From Hymenopus coronatus (Eukaryota > Arthropoda > Insecta > Mantodea > Hymenopodidae): a stretch of DNA of 64,000 nt. Shown here one piece after another: positions 47,812 to 60,067 of the stretch. Numbering within the stretch: position 1 is the stretch's first letter; each line of letters opens with the position of its first letter. Where the stretch lies: positions 41,592,001-41,656,000 of the forward strand of contig CM060895.1 in the NCBI GenBank assembly GCA_030762935.1. The letters run 5' to 3'. The position numbers and the translations under genes are program-made. The notes beneath the pieces were generated by a model. That model did no database searches, was not told where the DNA came from, and saw only the letters and a program-made list of their open reading frames with translations.

Positions 47812-48223
47812 TCGTCGACGGCGAATACACAGAATGGCTCAGTAAATAGCATATAGCTCTGCAGTGTAAATCGAGGTATTACTAGGCAAACTGAAAGTAT
47901 ACGGTTCGGTGCCAGTAACAAACGCACATCCAGGCTTGTTGAGGCCCTTACTGCCATCGGTATATCTATATATACAAAAGAAAGTCGTGTTAGTTACACT
48001 ATTTATAACTCAAGAACGGCTGAACCGAGTTGGCTGAAAATCGGTGGGGAGGTAGCGTCGACCAGGAGACGGACATAGGATACCTTTTATCCCGTTTCCG
48101 TAGGACGTGACATAAAAGTGGTATAACAAAACGCAACAGACAGAAAAACGCATTGTTTTCTATGGTGTTTCGAATTTCTATTAGCCTATTAGCTTAGTTT
48201 CTATATTTCTATCATCATTAACA

Positions 48224-48757
48224 ATGCCGCGGCCAAGACAATCGAATCTTTCACGACAAAGGATTCGAAACATTGCGAATGAAATTGCACATGAAGAGAA
48301 ACTTTCCAATTAAATTTTTAAACTTCTTGGATGTGCCTGGTTTACCACCGCACAATTTAGGACTAATAATCATGCTTCGAACATAAACCAATTAAAACTG
48401 TGTAACGGAAGGCGTTTGGTGGTAAGTAAATTGATGAACAATGTGATTTACGCGACGATACTCAAAGGAAAATTCGAAGGTTAGGAAATTCTCATTCCGC
48501 GGATCCCGATGATCCCAACCGATTTGCCGTTTGAGTTTAAACGATTTCAATTTCCGATCCGTCTTGCATTCGCCATGGCCATTAACAAATCACAAGGCCA
48601 ATCCTTGAAAATTTGGGGTTTGAATCTAGAAAATCCATGTTTTTTCGATGGTCAATTATATGTGGCATGTTCACGGGTCGGAAGATCATCTACGTTATTT
48701 GTTCTTGCGCCTGATATTAAAACCAGAAATGTCGGCTATCACAAGGTGATTCACTGA
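48224..48757 (+). pseudogene. Helitron Rep/helicase pseudogene (start fused to PIF1-like C-terminus)
   Basis: ATG 48224 opens MPRPRQSNLSRQRIRNIANE, the usual beginning of insect Helitron proteins. From about 48330 the sequence is already the helicase end (LDVPGLPPHNLGLIIMLR). It continues in one frame from 48509: IPTDLPFEFKRFQFPIRLAF, AMAINKSQGQSLKIWGLNLE and GQLYVACSRVG (PIF1 motifs V and VI). The whole Rep domain and helicase motifs I-IV are deleted, and stops occur near 48313 and 48380-48480. Confidence 0.8.
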
Positions 48758-48819
48758 AGAGTGCAACCCATGCACCAAAATACACGGACAATAAATAATC
48801 ATTAAAATACTTGATTTTT

Positions 48820-49640
48820 ACTTTCTCTATACGAACTATGTACATAGTGTATAGAGAAGCTATTGCATTGTACCCAAAAATTCGATACCGAGATTTCACC
48901 GGAAATACAGGTTTTGAGTCACTCTTATCCCAAAAAATGCTTTTTAGAAAGATGCCCGTGTGTGTCTGTGGGCAGCATTGCTCAAAAACGAAAATACCGT
49001 TAAAGCCCAAACACGGTATTTAAGTTTGGTATCTTCCAAGGATGCGACACGAAGATTTTCAAGAAAATCCCCCACCCAAAACTACCCTTTACATGGAAAA
49101 CATTTTGAAAATTTTGATTTTCTTAAAAATGGCTCTAACGATTTTGATTAAAATATCGTATATTAAAGATATTAACCTGACATATAAAATGTATATCTTG
49201 AATTTTCTGGGAATAGCCCTTGAAGACTACTTTATTCTGGATGAATTTTACGGAATTATGCATAACTGCTAAAACATAAGAGAAACACAGAAAATGTAGC
49301 TCACGATAAAATACGCAATTTATGTCATATAATTTTTTTTTCTGGAGTTGATTAATTTTAGGATATTCCTGCTTTTTCGTTTTAGCTTTGAAAAACTTAT
49401 ACTTTTCTCATACAGGAATTTCTTAACTCCTGTCCATACAAACAAAAAACTTCAGTTACATAGCAACCAGCTTTTGGCTGTCATTTTAACCTATGGAACT
49501 CCCTCATTTCGCTTCTTTTTACAAGGAAGCAAGTAATAAGACTATTTCTGCTAATTAGCATGAAGTAAATAGAAACATATGCTTTTTAACTACAATTTGT
49601 TGCAGAAATGTAGAGAAAGTCGTGTGAATGGAACATTTCC
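48820..49640 (+). mobile_element. UIR-A repeat, copy 7, inside the Helitron
   Basis: The left end forms a hairpin: 'ctttctctatac' (48830-48841) and 'gtatagagaag' (48849-48859). The right end has 'gtagagaaagtcgtgtgaat' then 'ggaac' (49611-49635). It is the most complete copy, with internal landmarks at 48875 ('caaaaattcgataccgagat') and 49075 ('cccaaaactaccctttacat'). Confidence 0.7.
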
Positions 49641-49745
49641 AATTTTTTGTTTTTATATTTATTATCCTAATAAAAAATTAAACTTAAAAAATCCAAAATA
49701 TGCTCATTTATTGTTTCTAAGGTGGAAGAAAGTTTGCCGGGTCAG

Positions 49746-49864
<119 letters not shown>

Positions 49865-50443
49865 TCGGCCACTGTACTTTCATAAAAATTCTAAAAAAAC
49901 AACTACGGATACCAGAAGTAGGGGTATCAGATTTCCCATAGGTTGTCATCCCGAGATTAACGAGGGATATATCAAGCAACCAAGGGAGGTACACCCCCTC
50001 CCCCTTGGGAAACATGCGAGACAGCACATGTTTCCCAAGTAGTCCGCGGAAACGAAAACCTGCAGGTCTGGTACTGAGGGACAGGTTTCTATAAAATACG
50101 TCCATTTCGGTGTTAAAAAAGGGATAAATGTTGGATGCAAAGGCATGCACTGAAACCCACAATCTTAGTTACCTAACAGGACATCCCATCGCTAGCGCAG
50201 AGGAAAGTTCTGTCGCTTCGGTGTAAAGGTTAACTGGACTGGGCGGAAAAGCACCGACCGCCGCACGGATGATTAACAATGCATCTCTTGTCCAAATTGG
50301 ATCGGACCAGTGAACGGTAAAGACGCAACAACACTGTACGATCCGCTCCCCAAGATTTGCCACTTAGTATCCGTAAAATATTAAGAGAATGGCCACAGCG
50401 GGCTTTCAGCTGTTCTATATGTGGTGACCAGCAAAGTTTACAA

Positions 50444-51148
50444 TCAAATATCAGTCCAAGTAATCTCGCCTAATCTGCGAAAGGAAGGAAATCTGGCCCG
50501 AGATGGAGAAGGTGACATTCGCCACCTTCGGCGCCAGAAATTAACGCAGACTGTCTTCTCAGATGAGAAACGAAAGCCGTTCTTTGAGCTCCAATCATAG
50601 AGACTGTCCAAACACCGCTGGAGACGGCATTCCAAAAAGGGTGTACGCTGAGAAGAACAGAAGATGGCAACATCGTTCACGAATAAACAAGAAGAGACAC
50701 CTGGGAGAACACAGTGCGAGATGGAATTTATCGCTATAGCAAACAGCGTCACGTTGAGTACCGAGCCCTGCGGCACTCCGTTCTCTTGAATAAAATAGAA
50801 AAAACGGAGCCGACCCTTACTCGGAAAGCGCGGTACCGCATAAATTCCTGAATGAACAACGGTAGGCATCCACGTATACTCTGTGGTGGGAGCGGAAAAT
50901 CCCTGCCCGCCAACACGTATCGTAAGCCTTCTCAAGGTCAAAAATATCCCAATTGTTGGGCTGTTCTTCAGAAATCCGTCCATGACAGCGAGATAAGGTG
51001 GTCAGTTGCTGAACGATGTCGTCGTAAACCACACTGGGTGTTAGAAGATTATGGGATTCCAGCCACCACACCAACCATCCATTGATCATGCGTTCCATCA
51101 CCTTGCATCTGCAACTGGTGATGGAAATAGGAACGGTAACCAAGGACT
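50444..51148 (-). pseudogene. I-clade reverse transcriptase pseudogene (in copy I-13)
   Basis: - strand: SITSCRCKVMERMINGWLVW (about 51060-51120), PTIGIFLTLRRLTIRVGGQG (LEKAYDTCW equivalent, shifted frame), ENGVPQGSVLNVTLFAIAIN (about 50730-50790; the PQGS catalytic block), VNDVAIF (YADD position, about 50665-50685), NGFRFSSEKTVCVNF (about 50535-50580). It loses the N-terminal RT blocks at the deletion junction near 51140. Confidence 0.75.
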
Positions 51149-52164
51149 AAAAAAAATAATAAAAATAAAAATGTGTATAAAAACCCTGGTAGGTAATTTC
51201 TAAACCCAGGGCTAATATGCCAGAATTTTAAAAATGTATTTATTTCCATACATTATACATATATTATTTACAGATTAATTATACACATACATTTAAAAAA
51301 AACTACACAGCATAAAATAAAAATAATAAAAGCTAAAAGTTATAATAAACTACAAATAACAAAAACTAATAAAAATAATAAAATAAAATGTTAACAATTT
51401 TTCAACATTTAAATTATTACACTTTCATAATCTATTCGAGATAAATAACCAATAAAATACAAAAATTAATTAAAAACAAACATAAAACTAAACAAATTAC
51501 ATAATACATACAAACACAATACAAACAAAAATTTTAATACCAAAATTCACATAAACCTAATTCTTCTATTACTTTACATCCCTCTACTACTACCACCTAA
51601 AAATAATAAATATATAAATTTAATCTATTTTTCAATTGTCTTTTTGGCTGTAATTCTTACATAGTATGATGACTGAAATTTAATTTTTCATCTAAAAATA
51701 TGCCTAGATATTTCATTGTTGTGTTTCTTTTTGTGTTATTTTCAAAATTTATTGTGGGGCTACTTTTGATATCACATAAAGTACTTATTAATATCATATA
51801 TCCAGATTTTGCCGTAGAAAATTTTAATTTAGACTTTTTACACCAATTGCATAAAATTGTTAGTATGTTGCTACATTTCAATTCCAGTTCCCTTCTAGAT
51901 TCAGCTTCTACTAAATAAAATTAAAAAAAAAAAACACATCGTTGCATATGTAATGATTTTTAGACAATTATTGTCGCTTCGCATGTCTTCCAATAATGTT
52001 TCTAAAATAATGTACCAGGAGGTAGATCCTAAAATAGAACTCTGGGAACATCCTTTTGTCATTTTTTTTTTTTTTTTTTTTTTTTGGTAATGGTCTGATT
52101 TATGCCATAAATATTGACTATTCGATCTTGGCAGAAGTTGGATAGTATTGTATACAGGGTATTG
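51149..52164 (-). mobile_element. 5'-truncated LINE (R1/LOA-like RT end) with 14-base TSD
   Basis: Flanked by the perfect direct repeat GGTAACCAAGGACT (51135-51148 and 52165-52178). The - strand gives KGCSQSSILGSTSWYIILE and LKIITYATM (the PQGS and YADD regions, degraded), then NWCKKSKLKFSTAKSGYMIL and TMKYLGIFLDEKLNFSHH (about 51660-51830). The rest is AT-rich 3' UTR with an AATAAA motif (about 51237-51242 on the other strand). The element is inside I-13. Clade is uncertain. Confidence 0.75.
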
Positions 52165-52666
52165 GGTAACCAAGGACTGCTAGACTCGACTATTTATTCC
52201 TTTTCCACCAACATTATTAGGTTTTTTGATTTTGCTATAAAAAGCATATAAATTAATTCCTCAGTGCTCCCCACCCACCAAGGAGCCCAACAAGGGGTTA
52301 CCCCACTGGGGTGACAGGGCTACACAGCGGATATAGCAGGCTCGCCGTCCCACTCGCACTGGAGTTGGGCGGTTTAATACCTAGTCCTGGCCGATTGACT
52401 ATGGGGTGGGTTAGTCCCTAGCCTCCTGTTTAGGCGAAGCAGAAACCAAAGCACCCTCCCCAGTTAATGAAGATCAGAAGCCCAGGCTCAGATGCCCCTC
52501 AAATAACCAGGATATTCCTTTCCACCGACACGGCACGGCCTACACTTGGATGGGCATTTTGATAGACTGACTCCCTCACCACCCGGAGGTTGTCCACGCG
52601 AGGGAGTCAAGGGTGACTCGGGAACCCCCGGGTGCGCCTAACCGTACCTACCGAGGCAGGCCCCTG

Positions 52667-52909
52667 GGAGTATGTACAGAAAAATGTGCTTCCATCACAT
52701 TAAGATGAGCATCGCCGTTTACATATATTCCATTTTTGTCGAGGCTATGGCAGAAACATCTTTTAAACATCATGATAGAAATTAAATATATAAAATATAA
52801 TAAACCTTTTCAAGTATACTATTCAAACTTATATCAAATGTAAAACGTATTTCCCAATGACATTTCTTGGTACATACTCCTTCTGGAATTGTGTGTCTGA
52901 CAGGATTTT
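52667..52909. other. No gene seen
   Basis: Short AT-rich stretch between I-13 and the foldback element. Confidence 0.4.
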
Positions 52910-53079
52910 GTATAGGTAGAGTCAGACTGAAACATGCTAGTCAGCTGATAAGTTCAATGTTACGCCGGCATATTGCCGTGGTAGCTCAGTGGTAGAGCAA
53001 CCGGCTAAAGCCAGAAGATCCGTGGTTCAAATCCGGGCTGTGGCATTGCATTTTTCAGTCTGACTATACCTATCTATAC
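52910..53079. mobile_element. Foldback (inverted-repeat) element with a tRNA-like core
   Basis: The left arm 52910-52937 (GTATAGGTAGAGTCAGACTG then AAACATGC) and right arm 53048-53079 are inverted copies. 26 of 28 positions match, with one 4-base insertion in the right arm. The loop holds the tRNA-like sequence at 52975-53045 plus about 37 bases of spacer. It resembles a MITE or foldback element that contains a tRNA gene or pseudogene. Only one copy is in the window. Confidence 0.65.
52975..53045 (+). tRNA. tRNA-like sequence (probable pseudo-tRNA)
   Basis: 71 bases with a 7-pair acceptor stem (GCCGTGG/CTGTGGC, three G-U pairs) and discriminator A. The D-arm is perfect (GCTC/GAGC, loop AGTGGTA, A-box TAGCTCAGTGG). 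The T-arm CGTGG/CCGGG has one mismatch and a TTCAAAT loop (B-box GGTTCAAATCC). The anticodon arm is poor: stem ACCGG/CAGAA pairs at only two places, loop CTAAAGC would read AAA, and the variable loop has four bases. Pol III promoter boxes look usable, but the anticodon arm argues against a functional tRNA. Confidence 0.5.
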
Positions 53080-53364
53080 ATTTTCTTCCCTTTTATACTA
53101 AAATCATGTTTGCTGGGATAGAAGCACCAAGGTTAAGATACGCGTCCAAATACACCGTTGTCAACCGGTCGCGGAAACGATTAGGACTTAACACAAATAC
53201 ACGCTTCAAGAGTGTGCTTATTTATTTGTATGATCTTTTTTGGGATGCACTTATTTGAATAGCATTTATGCTATGATCTCAGTTCTGGCACTTATTGGAA
53301 TGTATTCACTACTTAAAATCAAGTACTTTATATAGGTCATTTTTCCTTTCCAGTGTTCCATAAT
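53080..53364 (+). other. 5' flank of gene B
   Basis: Upstream region of the receptor gene. A pyrimidine tract plus CAG ends at 53353, usable as a splice acceptor, so the transcript may begin with an upstream non-coding or short coding exon. No clear TATA box or initiator was identified. Confidence 0.35.
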
Positions 53365-56300
53365 ATGGTAGTACATGAGGTAACAGAGAAATCGGTCTTA
53401 TCTAGCGATGGTCCTTTAACTGCGATTAAAAAGGAGGATCTAAAGGACTTGGAAAATACCCAAAATGACAACTACCTTCAAAAGAATACCAACTCCTTTC
53501 ACTGTGCCATTAGTTCTGTGCTAGTACTAGCACAATGCTTCGGCCTTCTACCAGTGCAAGGAGTCACTGGCAGCAGCAAAGAACTAAGGTATGAATTAAT
53601 AATTATGGGTGAAGAAACCAATAGTATTACCTAGAGAATAGATTCGATTTTAATGCTTGTCCCGAAGATTCATCATACTGAAAGTATTTAATTTTTTATG
53701 TGCCTGCATGAGTAGTATTAACCAATGTTTAATATTTTCAGATTTAGATGGTGTTGCTTCCGGACTATATACAGCATTTTTCACTTGTTGATAAACTGTA
53801 TTCTTATGGTTCTCAGTATGCTAGTATTAGCACAGACAGGAGTGACCTTCAAACAGAGTGGTGAGTATTCTCACATTTGCTTCCAAAATTATGGAATTCA
53901 TAATGCATGTTCTACTTTCAATATGAGGTTTAATTTCAGACTATTAGCACACTTATAACATTAAAATTGAACGTTATGGAAACAAGTAGCTTGCCCTCAA
54001 TTGAAAACAGAATTGACATTACCTATGATTTGGTACTTCGTATAACTTGAGGGTCGTATATGAAGACTGCCTGGTTGACATTTCGCAGTCCCTGCAAAGA
54101 AATCGTAGAGACATTTCCTGTAATGATATAAATCACAACACGACGTGATCACTCTGAAAGCAAAGAAATAAAAGCTTCATTAAAATGACTACACTATTTA
54201 TCTAAAACTTATTCAAATTTAGCAAACTAAATCATCGGAAAAAAGAACATTCAAATTCAGGACAAGCAAATTTATTTGTATTTCCTAAAGCAAAATACAT
54301 CCATTTCTAGGACAAAATTCGTTATTCCGATTGGCTCTACACTCAAATAACCGAATATTTTAGTTTTATACAGGTAGTAAACTATGTCAAGTTTAAGCTT
54401 TAGCACATGACCAATGATAGCGAATTTGGTTTCCATTTCTGGAAACATCATCACAGGATGTTACTGAATTGCATCGAAATAATTTCAGATTTTATAGACG
54501 TGTCTGATATAATTTGAAAATAAGCAATGAAGGTCTACAACTTCACATAACGCAAATATATGGTGTGAAGCATAATGTTATTCTAAGCAGAAAGTCGACA
54601 TTGAAGCGGAGCCGAATGCAAAATTGGCGTAGAATGGCTCAAACTTCTGTACGAGTATGAAAGTATCGATTTTCAGCAACTCGTTATTCCCGTTCTCTGG
54701 ATTTACTGCCATAAAAATCTCTCAAATCTCAAACAAATCAGTTGACATTTGACTGAACATTGATTAACTGCCTTTTTGCATTAAGCAGCCTGCTCTGGAG
54801 TTTTTTTTTTTTTTTTTTAACTACTCGTTTGGCTTTAAGCTGATGGCCCGAAAGTCATGGGTTTGTTTCCTGTCATACACTTAACCTTTTTAAATGCCAT
54901 ACGTTGTAGTGCTGCGGTATGTATACTCAGAATGCAAATCTGATGCAAACACCATCATTCCCTTAATCCCGAGTTAATCGCCCTCCGTGGTGTAATGGTT
55001 ACCCTGCTAACTTTATATACCCAAGAACGCGGGTTCAAACCCGACGGAGGACAATGAATTTTTTTCGGGCCTAAAAATCCTTAGTATGGTTTCCTTCGGA
55101 AGGGAAGTAAAGCCGTTGGTCATGTGTTCCAGATTTACGTCATGTAAAAGAACCTCAAGCCTGATAGAGAGCCCTCTTGAGCAAAATTAAGTGGTCTTTC
55201 ACGCCCAATATAGAATGGGACGCTGAGAACCACAGCAGTTAGAAAGCGTCCATAAATAAACCGCCATTTCATTTACTCGCCCAGTTTGTATGCTGAGGAA
55301 TGTTGATGAGAACTCACAGAAAACATGTACACCTCTGAAATTGCGGATGTACACCTTTACGGTGACTTAATGCAGGGTAAACACAATAATTTGGTCAATA
55401 ATTAAGAGAACTAGTATGAAAAAAGTTAGTATAATTAAAATCACACCAAATTAATGGAAGGATTACTTTTAAGAATTGTAGGTAGTAATAATTTAATTAT
55501 GAAACAAATTAGTTGCTGGGAGGAACACAGAGAACAGTTAGAGATGTAGAGGAGTCAAATGTGATGGATCAAATTAAGACGCTGTAAACAAACATTGGTG
55601 GAAATTCCAGGTGAATTTTGGAAAGTTTGGCACAAAGTTAACAGAAAGCAAACATTAGCAATGCTAATGAATATGATTATTAATAAATACACACCAAATA
55701 TTGTTTCAGTATCCTGTAATACGCATTTTAGTTTAATTTCACTAACATAAGATGTGCCTTTGGAACAGGTCTGGTTGTATTTACTGGGACAGTGATGGTG
55801 ATGTACTTGTTATTCTTACAACTTGCAAGAAAATGGCCTTTGCTTTTAAATGAATGGGCTGCACTGGAGCAGTCCCAAAAGCATTATGGTTATCCTAGTA
55901 AACTACAACTGAAAATAAAGCTAGTTACTATGGTTATGCTTCTGGGAGCTTTAGGTATGTATCAAAAGCGCATGTTATTCTAATAGTGAGAAGTCTGGGG
56001 CAAACCATTTATCTACTTCCTGCTTTAAAATATTTACAAAATAAACATACGCCTCAAACTTCAGCTGAGGCAAATTCTTTTAATTATAGGAATTATTTAT
56101 GCATATTTTACACAATATTATGAATGAATACTACTGCTATTATTACTACTACTCCTGCTGCTGCTACAACCACCATTACTACCACCACTACCACTAATAA
56201 TAGTAATATTAATAAATAATAGTAATATTAATAAATAATAGTAATATTAATAAATAATAATATTAATAAATAATATTAATAAATAATTATAATCATAACA

Positions 56301-56623
56301 TTAATAAATAATAATGAGGTTAATACAATTAGTTTAAAACTGATATATTAATGTTTGCAGTAGAGCATGCCTTAGCAGACGCCAAAGGAATTGCTAACTG
56401 TAGATCACATAGTTTGTTGGAAGCAGTGCGAGTATTCCTTCACTCGCACTACGTTTTCACATTTGTCAGCTACAGCATCCCATCTGCCATTGTTCTGAAG
56501 ATTATCAGCATTGTGGCCACATTTACTTGGAACTTCGCTGATCTTTTCATCATATTGATGAGCTTGGCAGTCACTGAAAGGTTTCAGCTCTTCAACAGTA
56601 ATTTAAACTCAGTCAGAGAAAAG
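53365..56623 (+). CDS. Sugar-type gustatory receptor, first four coding exons (gene B)
   Basis: Exons 53365-53588 (donor GTATGA), 53742-53860 (donor GTGAGT), 55769-55954 (donor GTATGT) and 56361-56623 (donor GTATGT), with compatible phases 2, 1, 1 and 0. The product reads NSFHCAISSVLVLAQCFGLL then PVQGV (TM1), CCFRTIYSIFHLLINCILMV (TM2), TVMVMYLLFLQLARKWPLLL then NEW (TM3), KLVTMVMLLGALVEHALAD (TM4), then SIVATFTWNFADLFIILMSL and AVTERFQLFN (TM5 into the intracellular loop). These blocks are the hallmark of insect sugar receptors. ATG 53365 is assumed; an acceptor-like tract ends at 53353, so an upstream exon is possible. TM6-TM7 exons are not in the window. SINE family 1 lies in intron 2. 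Confidence 0.88.
53861..54979 (+). other. Intron 2 of gene B, first part
   Basis: Intronic sequence with a T run at 54800-54818 and no coding motif. The SINE at 54980-55275 follows. Confidence 0.5.
54980..55275 (+). mobile_element. tRNA-derived SINE, family 1, in intron 2 of gene B
   Basis: Complete copy. Head begins 'gccctccgtggtgtaatggt' (54981-55000), B-box at about 55031 (GGTTCAAACCC), palindrome at 55090-55112 and the tail 'gcgtccataaataaac' to about 55265. In the same sense as the receptor gene. Confidence 0.85.
55276..55768 (+). other. Intron 2 of gene B, second part
   Basis: AT-rich intronic DNA ending in the acceptor 'tttggaacag' at 55759-55768. No gene or repeat recognised. Confidence 0.5.
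56145..56325. repeat. Trinucleotide and AT-rich tandem repeats in intron 3 of gene B
   Basis: TAC/CTG/CCA-type triplets (56145-56200) are followed by several copies of a 'aataatagtaatattaataa' unit of about 23 bases (56203-56325). The acceptor of exon 4 lies 36 bases downstream. Confidence 0.8.
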
Positions 56624-57885
56624 GTATGTATTGAATCATTTTTCTACATTTTAACCAAAACCTTAATATTTTGATGAGACACATGACAACATACTTTTAG
56701 CATCTCAATGCTTAGGAGAATTAGGGGGTAACCTTAAGGATAATCCTATTTTAGCGAAACACTAGATAAGACACAGATACGCTGCACTTCGGCTTACATT
56801 GCGATGTAGAATTGGTTTTAAAACTACGCCATTGCAAATTTAAACATTGCTTTATTAAAACGGTAACTGATGAGCCGTAATACTTTCTCACATTTTCATT
56901 GGCTTTAGATTTCACAGATATGCAAATAAATAGGATAACAGGTCTTAGGGCCACAAAGTATAAAAATGGCTTTAATGAATCAAGAGCGGACAATGTGCAC
57001 AAGCTATTGAATTTCCTTTTTACCAAACTTGATCAGTGTTTCGTGTCTGTTTGCAAAACATAAATCACTACACTTGCGCGCACATTCTGGTCTTCACGTG
57101 CCTAAGGTCGTCGTCGTTGGACGTTTCCATTCATATAAAAATCATAGCATCAGTAACAAACAATTTTTCCCACCTTTCTTTCCTTTTGGCAACGAGTTCC
57201 TCCATGGCGCTCCTGTAATTTGATGTCACTGGTTGTAAAAGTTTTGGTCTATTTCATGTATGTAAAATTGTTGTTATGGGCATAAGTCAGTCCCAACGTT
57301 GTGAATTTAGATACACATAAAACTTACCATAGAAAGGTAGCTTTGATTTTTTTTCCAGATTTAAGACTTGTTCATTTGTTAGGTGTCCATATCTATCTGT
57401 CATACTTGGCGATAGGTGATGCGTTTACGTTGAATTTTACTGTCCCTTTTAGGATGCTTCCTCAGGTGTTCGACGCTATTCATGGAAAATTTTATTCCAT
57501 GGAGTTAAGAGGTACAATGCAAAATAGCAAAAGCTAACTTGGGGCGGGAACTAGGTTTCAAAATTGGAATCCTTTGACCACACATCTATTATTACAAGTC
57601 GAAGATTCAGAAACAATGTTCAATAATCACATCGACAATAACCCTTCAAATTGGCCTAACAATAACATCAGGTGAATGAATAAGCATCATAGATCCGTTG
57701 ATTCAGCAGACATCCAATTTGAAAATAAACGGAAAATTATATATAATTATAATTCGTTTTTCAGCCATCTACTATCAAAGTACACCAAAATGGAGGTGAG
57801 TCGAACCGATAATCGGCAGTAATTTCTGAAAGTGGGAATTGACTAAGGAGAACCAGAAAGAGCGAGAGAAAGTGCGACCTAAGGA
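56624..57885. other. Possible intron 4 of gene B; no further receptor exon confirmed
   Basis: Open frame at 57301-57537 preceded by a 'cccttttag' tract was considered as the next exon. Its phase does not match exon 4, and its peptide lacks the expected motif. Otherwise no coding signal. Confidence 0.4.
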
Positions 57886-58450
57886 AAGGGAGATGATGAT
57901 GGTGATGATGTACATATATGGAGTTTAGGGACGCTCAACTTCGGGGTTATCAGCGCCCTTTATTGAAACAGTCGTCGTTAATACCGAACTCTAAAATCAA
58001 GCAATTAAGAACAGTTGATCATAAATATAACTAAAATAGATAAAAGCCATTGGCGGGAACCTAAAACTGTTAAAAACAGCGGAACTAAAAAGTTGTAACT
58101 GAAACTAAATCCCCATTCCTAAAAGCCACATGTGTTAAAATAATAAAAATCCCAGCTAGCACGGAAAAATCGAGTCAGACTATAAATAGAACTAGAACCT
58201 CATGGTAAAAGGTAGAGTTGGTAAAACTTTAAAAATCCTATCCATCGTACCGGTATCATCTGCCAGGAGCTGGTTAATACTGGCCGACAGTTGCAGAGTG
58301 GCTAAACGAGCACACACTATCAGAACATGACAGACCGTCAATTCCTGCTTACACAGCAGCGGACAGATAGAAGTAGGTTCATTCTTCAAGATGTAGATGT
58401 GCGTTAAAAAAAAAGCCTGTTTCGTAAACGAGCCAGTATAACCTCCACCC
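57886..58450 (-). mobile_element. I-clade LINE 3' fragment, copy I-14
   Basis: GAT/GGT triplets (57892-57913) form the tail. The 3' UTR follows, and the - strand C-terminus gives ICPLLCKQELTVCHVLIVCA and LQLSASINQLLADDTGTM (about 58235-58365). It ends near 58450 in the region before the CCHC. Confidence 0.7.
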
Positions 58451-60067
58451 TTGTTGTTGTTTGGAGCCTCGTCGATATATCGAAGCATTGATATTTAGCT
58501 TCTTCATGTTGGCTACGCCCGTTCCCTGCTCTCCGCCTTCCGCTCACGAACAAGTCGCTCGCCGAGGTAGCCAGGCAGATGGTAAAGAGAAGCGACGGCG
58601 ATTGCAACCAGCCAACAGCGTAATAGCTGAACAAAGCACTCCCCCCTCCCATAGGGACAGGTCTATCAAAATTCACCACCATATTTAAATAAATAAATAA
58701 ACATCAGCGGAGCAGAGGAAAGGATGCTGCTCCTGAAAATGCAACCGCTCGAGGAGCCTACCAACGCTACCTGCTTAACACCAACACTCGAAACCTCAAA
58801 CAAAACCTTAAACCCTTACAAGGGTAGGTACACAGCAACAACACCCAGGCTCACCACGAGCCTACCAGACAGACAGACAGACAGACAGACAGACAGGCAG
58901 ACAGACAGACAGGCAGACAGGCAGACAGGCTAGCCAGGTGGGTTAGTGTATAGGTCTCCATGCCCTTCGTCTGAATGTCAACCACGCCATTATGAATACT
59001 TCGAGGCGAAAGGCAGCCATGACAGGAAGAGCAACTCGGTGAGATCTCTCCAATTATTAATGCTTGTGTATGTGTGAAAATGTCTTAGAATCATTGTAAG
59101 TGTACTGGCATAGCAATTGTGGATGTTATAATATTGTGAGTTGGGTTTATTGTGTTGCATATATTCCTCTGCGAATGATGTGGAATGGATTTCACGGCGG
59201 AGTGAATTGCATGCTAACACGTGGGTAATAACCGAAATAGTTTTCGGGTGTCGTTTTGGGGTTTTCTCCAGCGAATACAAGTTTTACTTGCCATACAATA
59301 TATTAGGGAATTCAATATGTAATTTATTCGCGTGAGTGTCGGAACCAGCACGTAGTAATTGTATATTTGGATTTGAATATAGAGAGATTACTGAGGCATC
59401 AGAGTTTAAGATTGTTGCATCACATGTTACAGATTTGTAATTATCATGAGACATTTATATGGGCTTTTCTTATCAGCATGTGAGTGGCTATCCCTCATGA
59501 AAGGACAACAATTGATTTATTACTGAATCTTAAAGCTTTGCATAGTTTAATGAATCGTTAAAGATAAATATTTCATTGTTAAGTTTCTTCATATACATTT
59601 ATTACTGTTGTTGGAATTTGTTTGGGCTCTAGCCACTCATTTCATTATTAACTTATTTAATCTGCAGCCCATTTTTGTATAATTATTATTACTTATATTG
59701 TTATTGCACTGCAACCTGATTCTTTATTCTGTTGGGTAGTTCCCTTTGTCCAACTGTTCCCCGATCCACGGCAAATTAGTACATCAATAAATGTCACGGG
59801 TACAACACCTGTAGTTACTCATCCCTCCCTAAGTAAATGTGCAGACGTGACACGACAAACGTACAAAATAGAGTTTTTAGAGTCAACGTTAGCCTTCTCT
59901 GTCCTCCTGCCTCCAAATTTACCATTCTGCCATGCATATTATATTCATTAGGTAGACATCCAACTCTGCTATTGTGAAAAAAAAGGAAGAAAAAAAAGTG
60001 ATGCAAATGTACAAAGAACACTTTTCCATCGACACTTTTCAAAGCAGGCGAAGTTGGGGTGACATGC
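58451..60067. other. Unassigned; GC-richer block, GACA repeat and AT-rich remainder
   Basis: 58480-58980 is GC-richer than its surroundings and contains the GACA/CAGA repeat. A donor-like 'TCG/GTGAGA' near 59038 could end an exon, but nothing confirms one. 59040-60067 shows no gene. Confidence 0.35.
58864..58930. repeat. CAGA tetranucleotide microsatellite
   Basis: About 16 units of cagacaga with interruptions by caggcaga. It makes Thr-Asp-Arg-Gln repeats in translation that are not evidence of a gene. Confidence 0.95.

Noticed and set aside
52975..53045. Functional tRNA gene
   Set aside because: The anticodon stem pairs at only two positions and the implied anticodon AAA is unusual; kept as tRNA-like only.
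57301..57540. Candidate fifth exon of gene B (pyrimidine tract plus 'ttttag', then MLPQVFDAIHGKF-like peptide)
   Set aside because: Exon 4 ends in phase 0 and this acceptor would need another phase. The peptide only superficially resembles the expected receptor block.
58724..58933. Open frame with Thr-Asp-Arg-Gln repeats
   Set aside because: Driven by the CAGA microsatellite; no other support.
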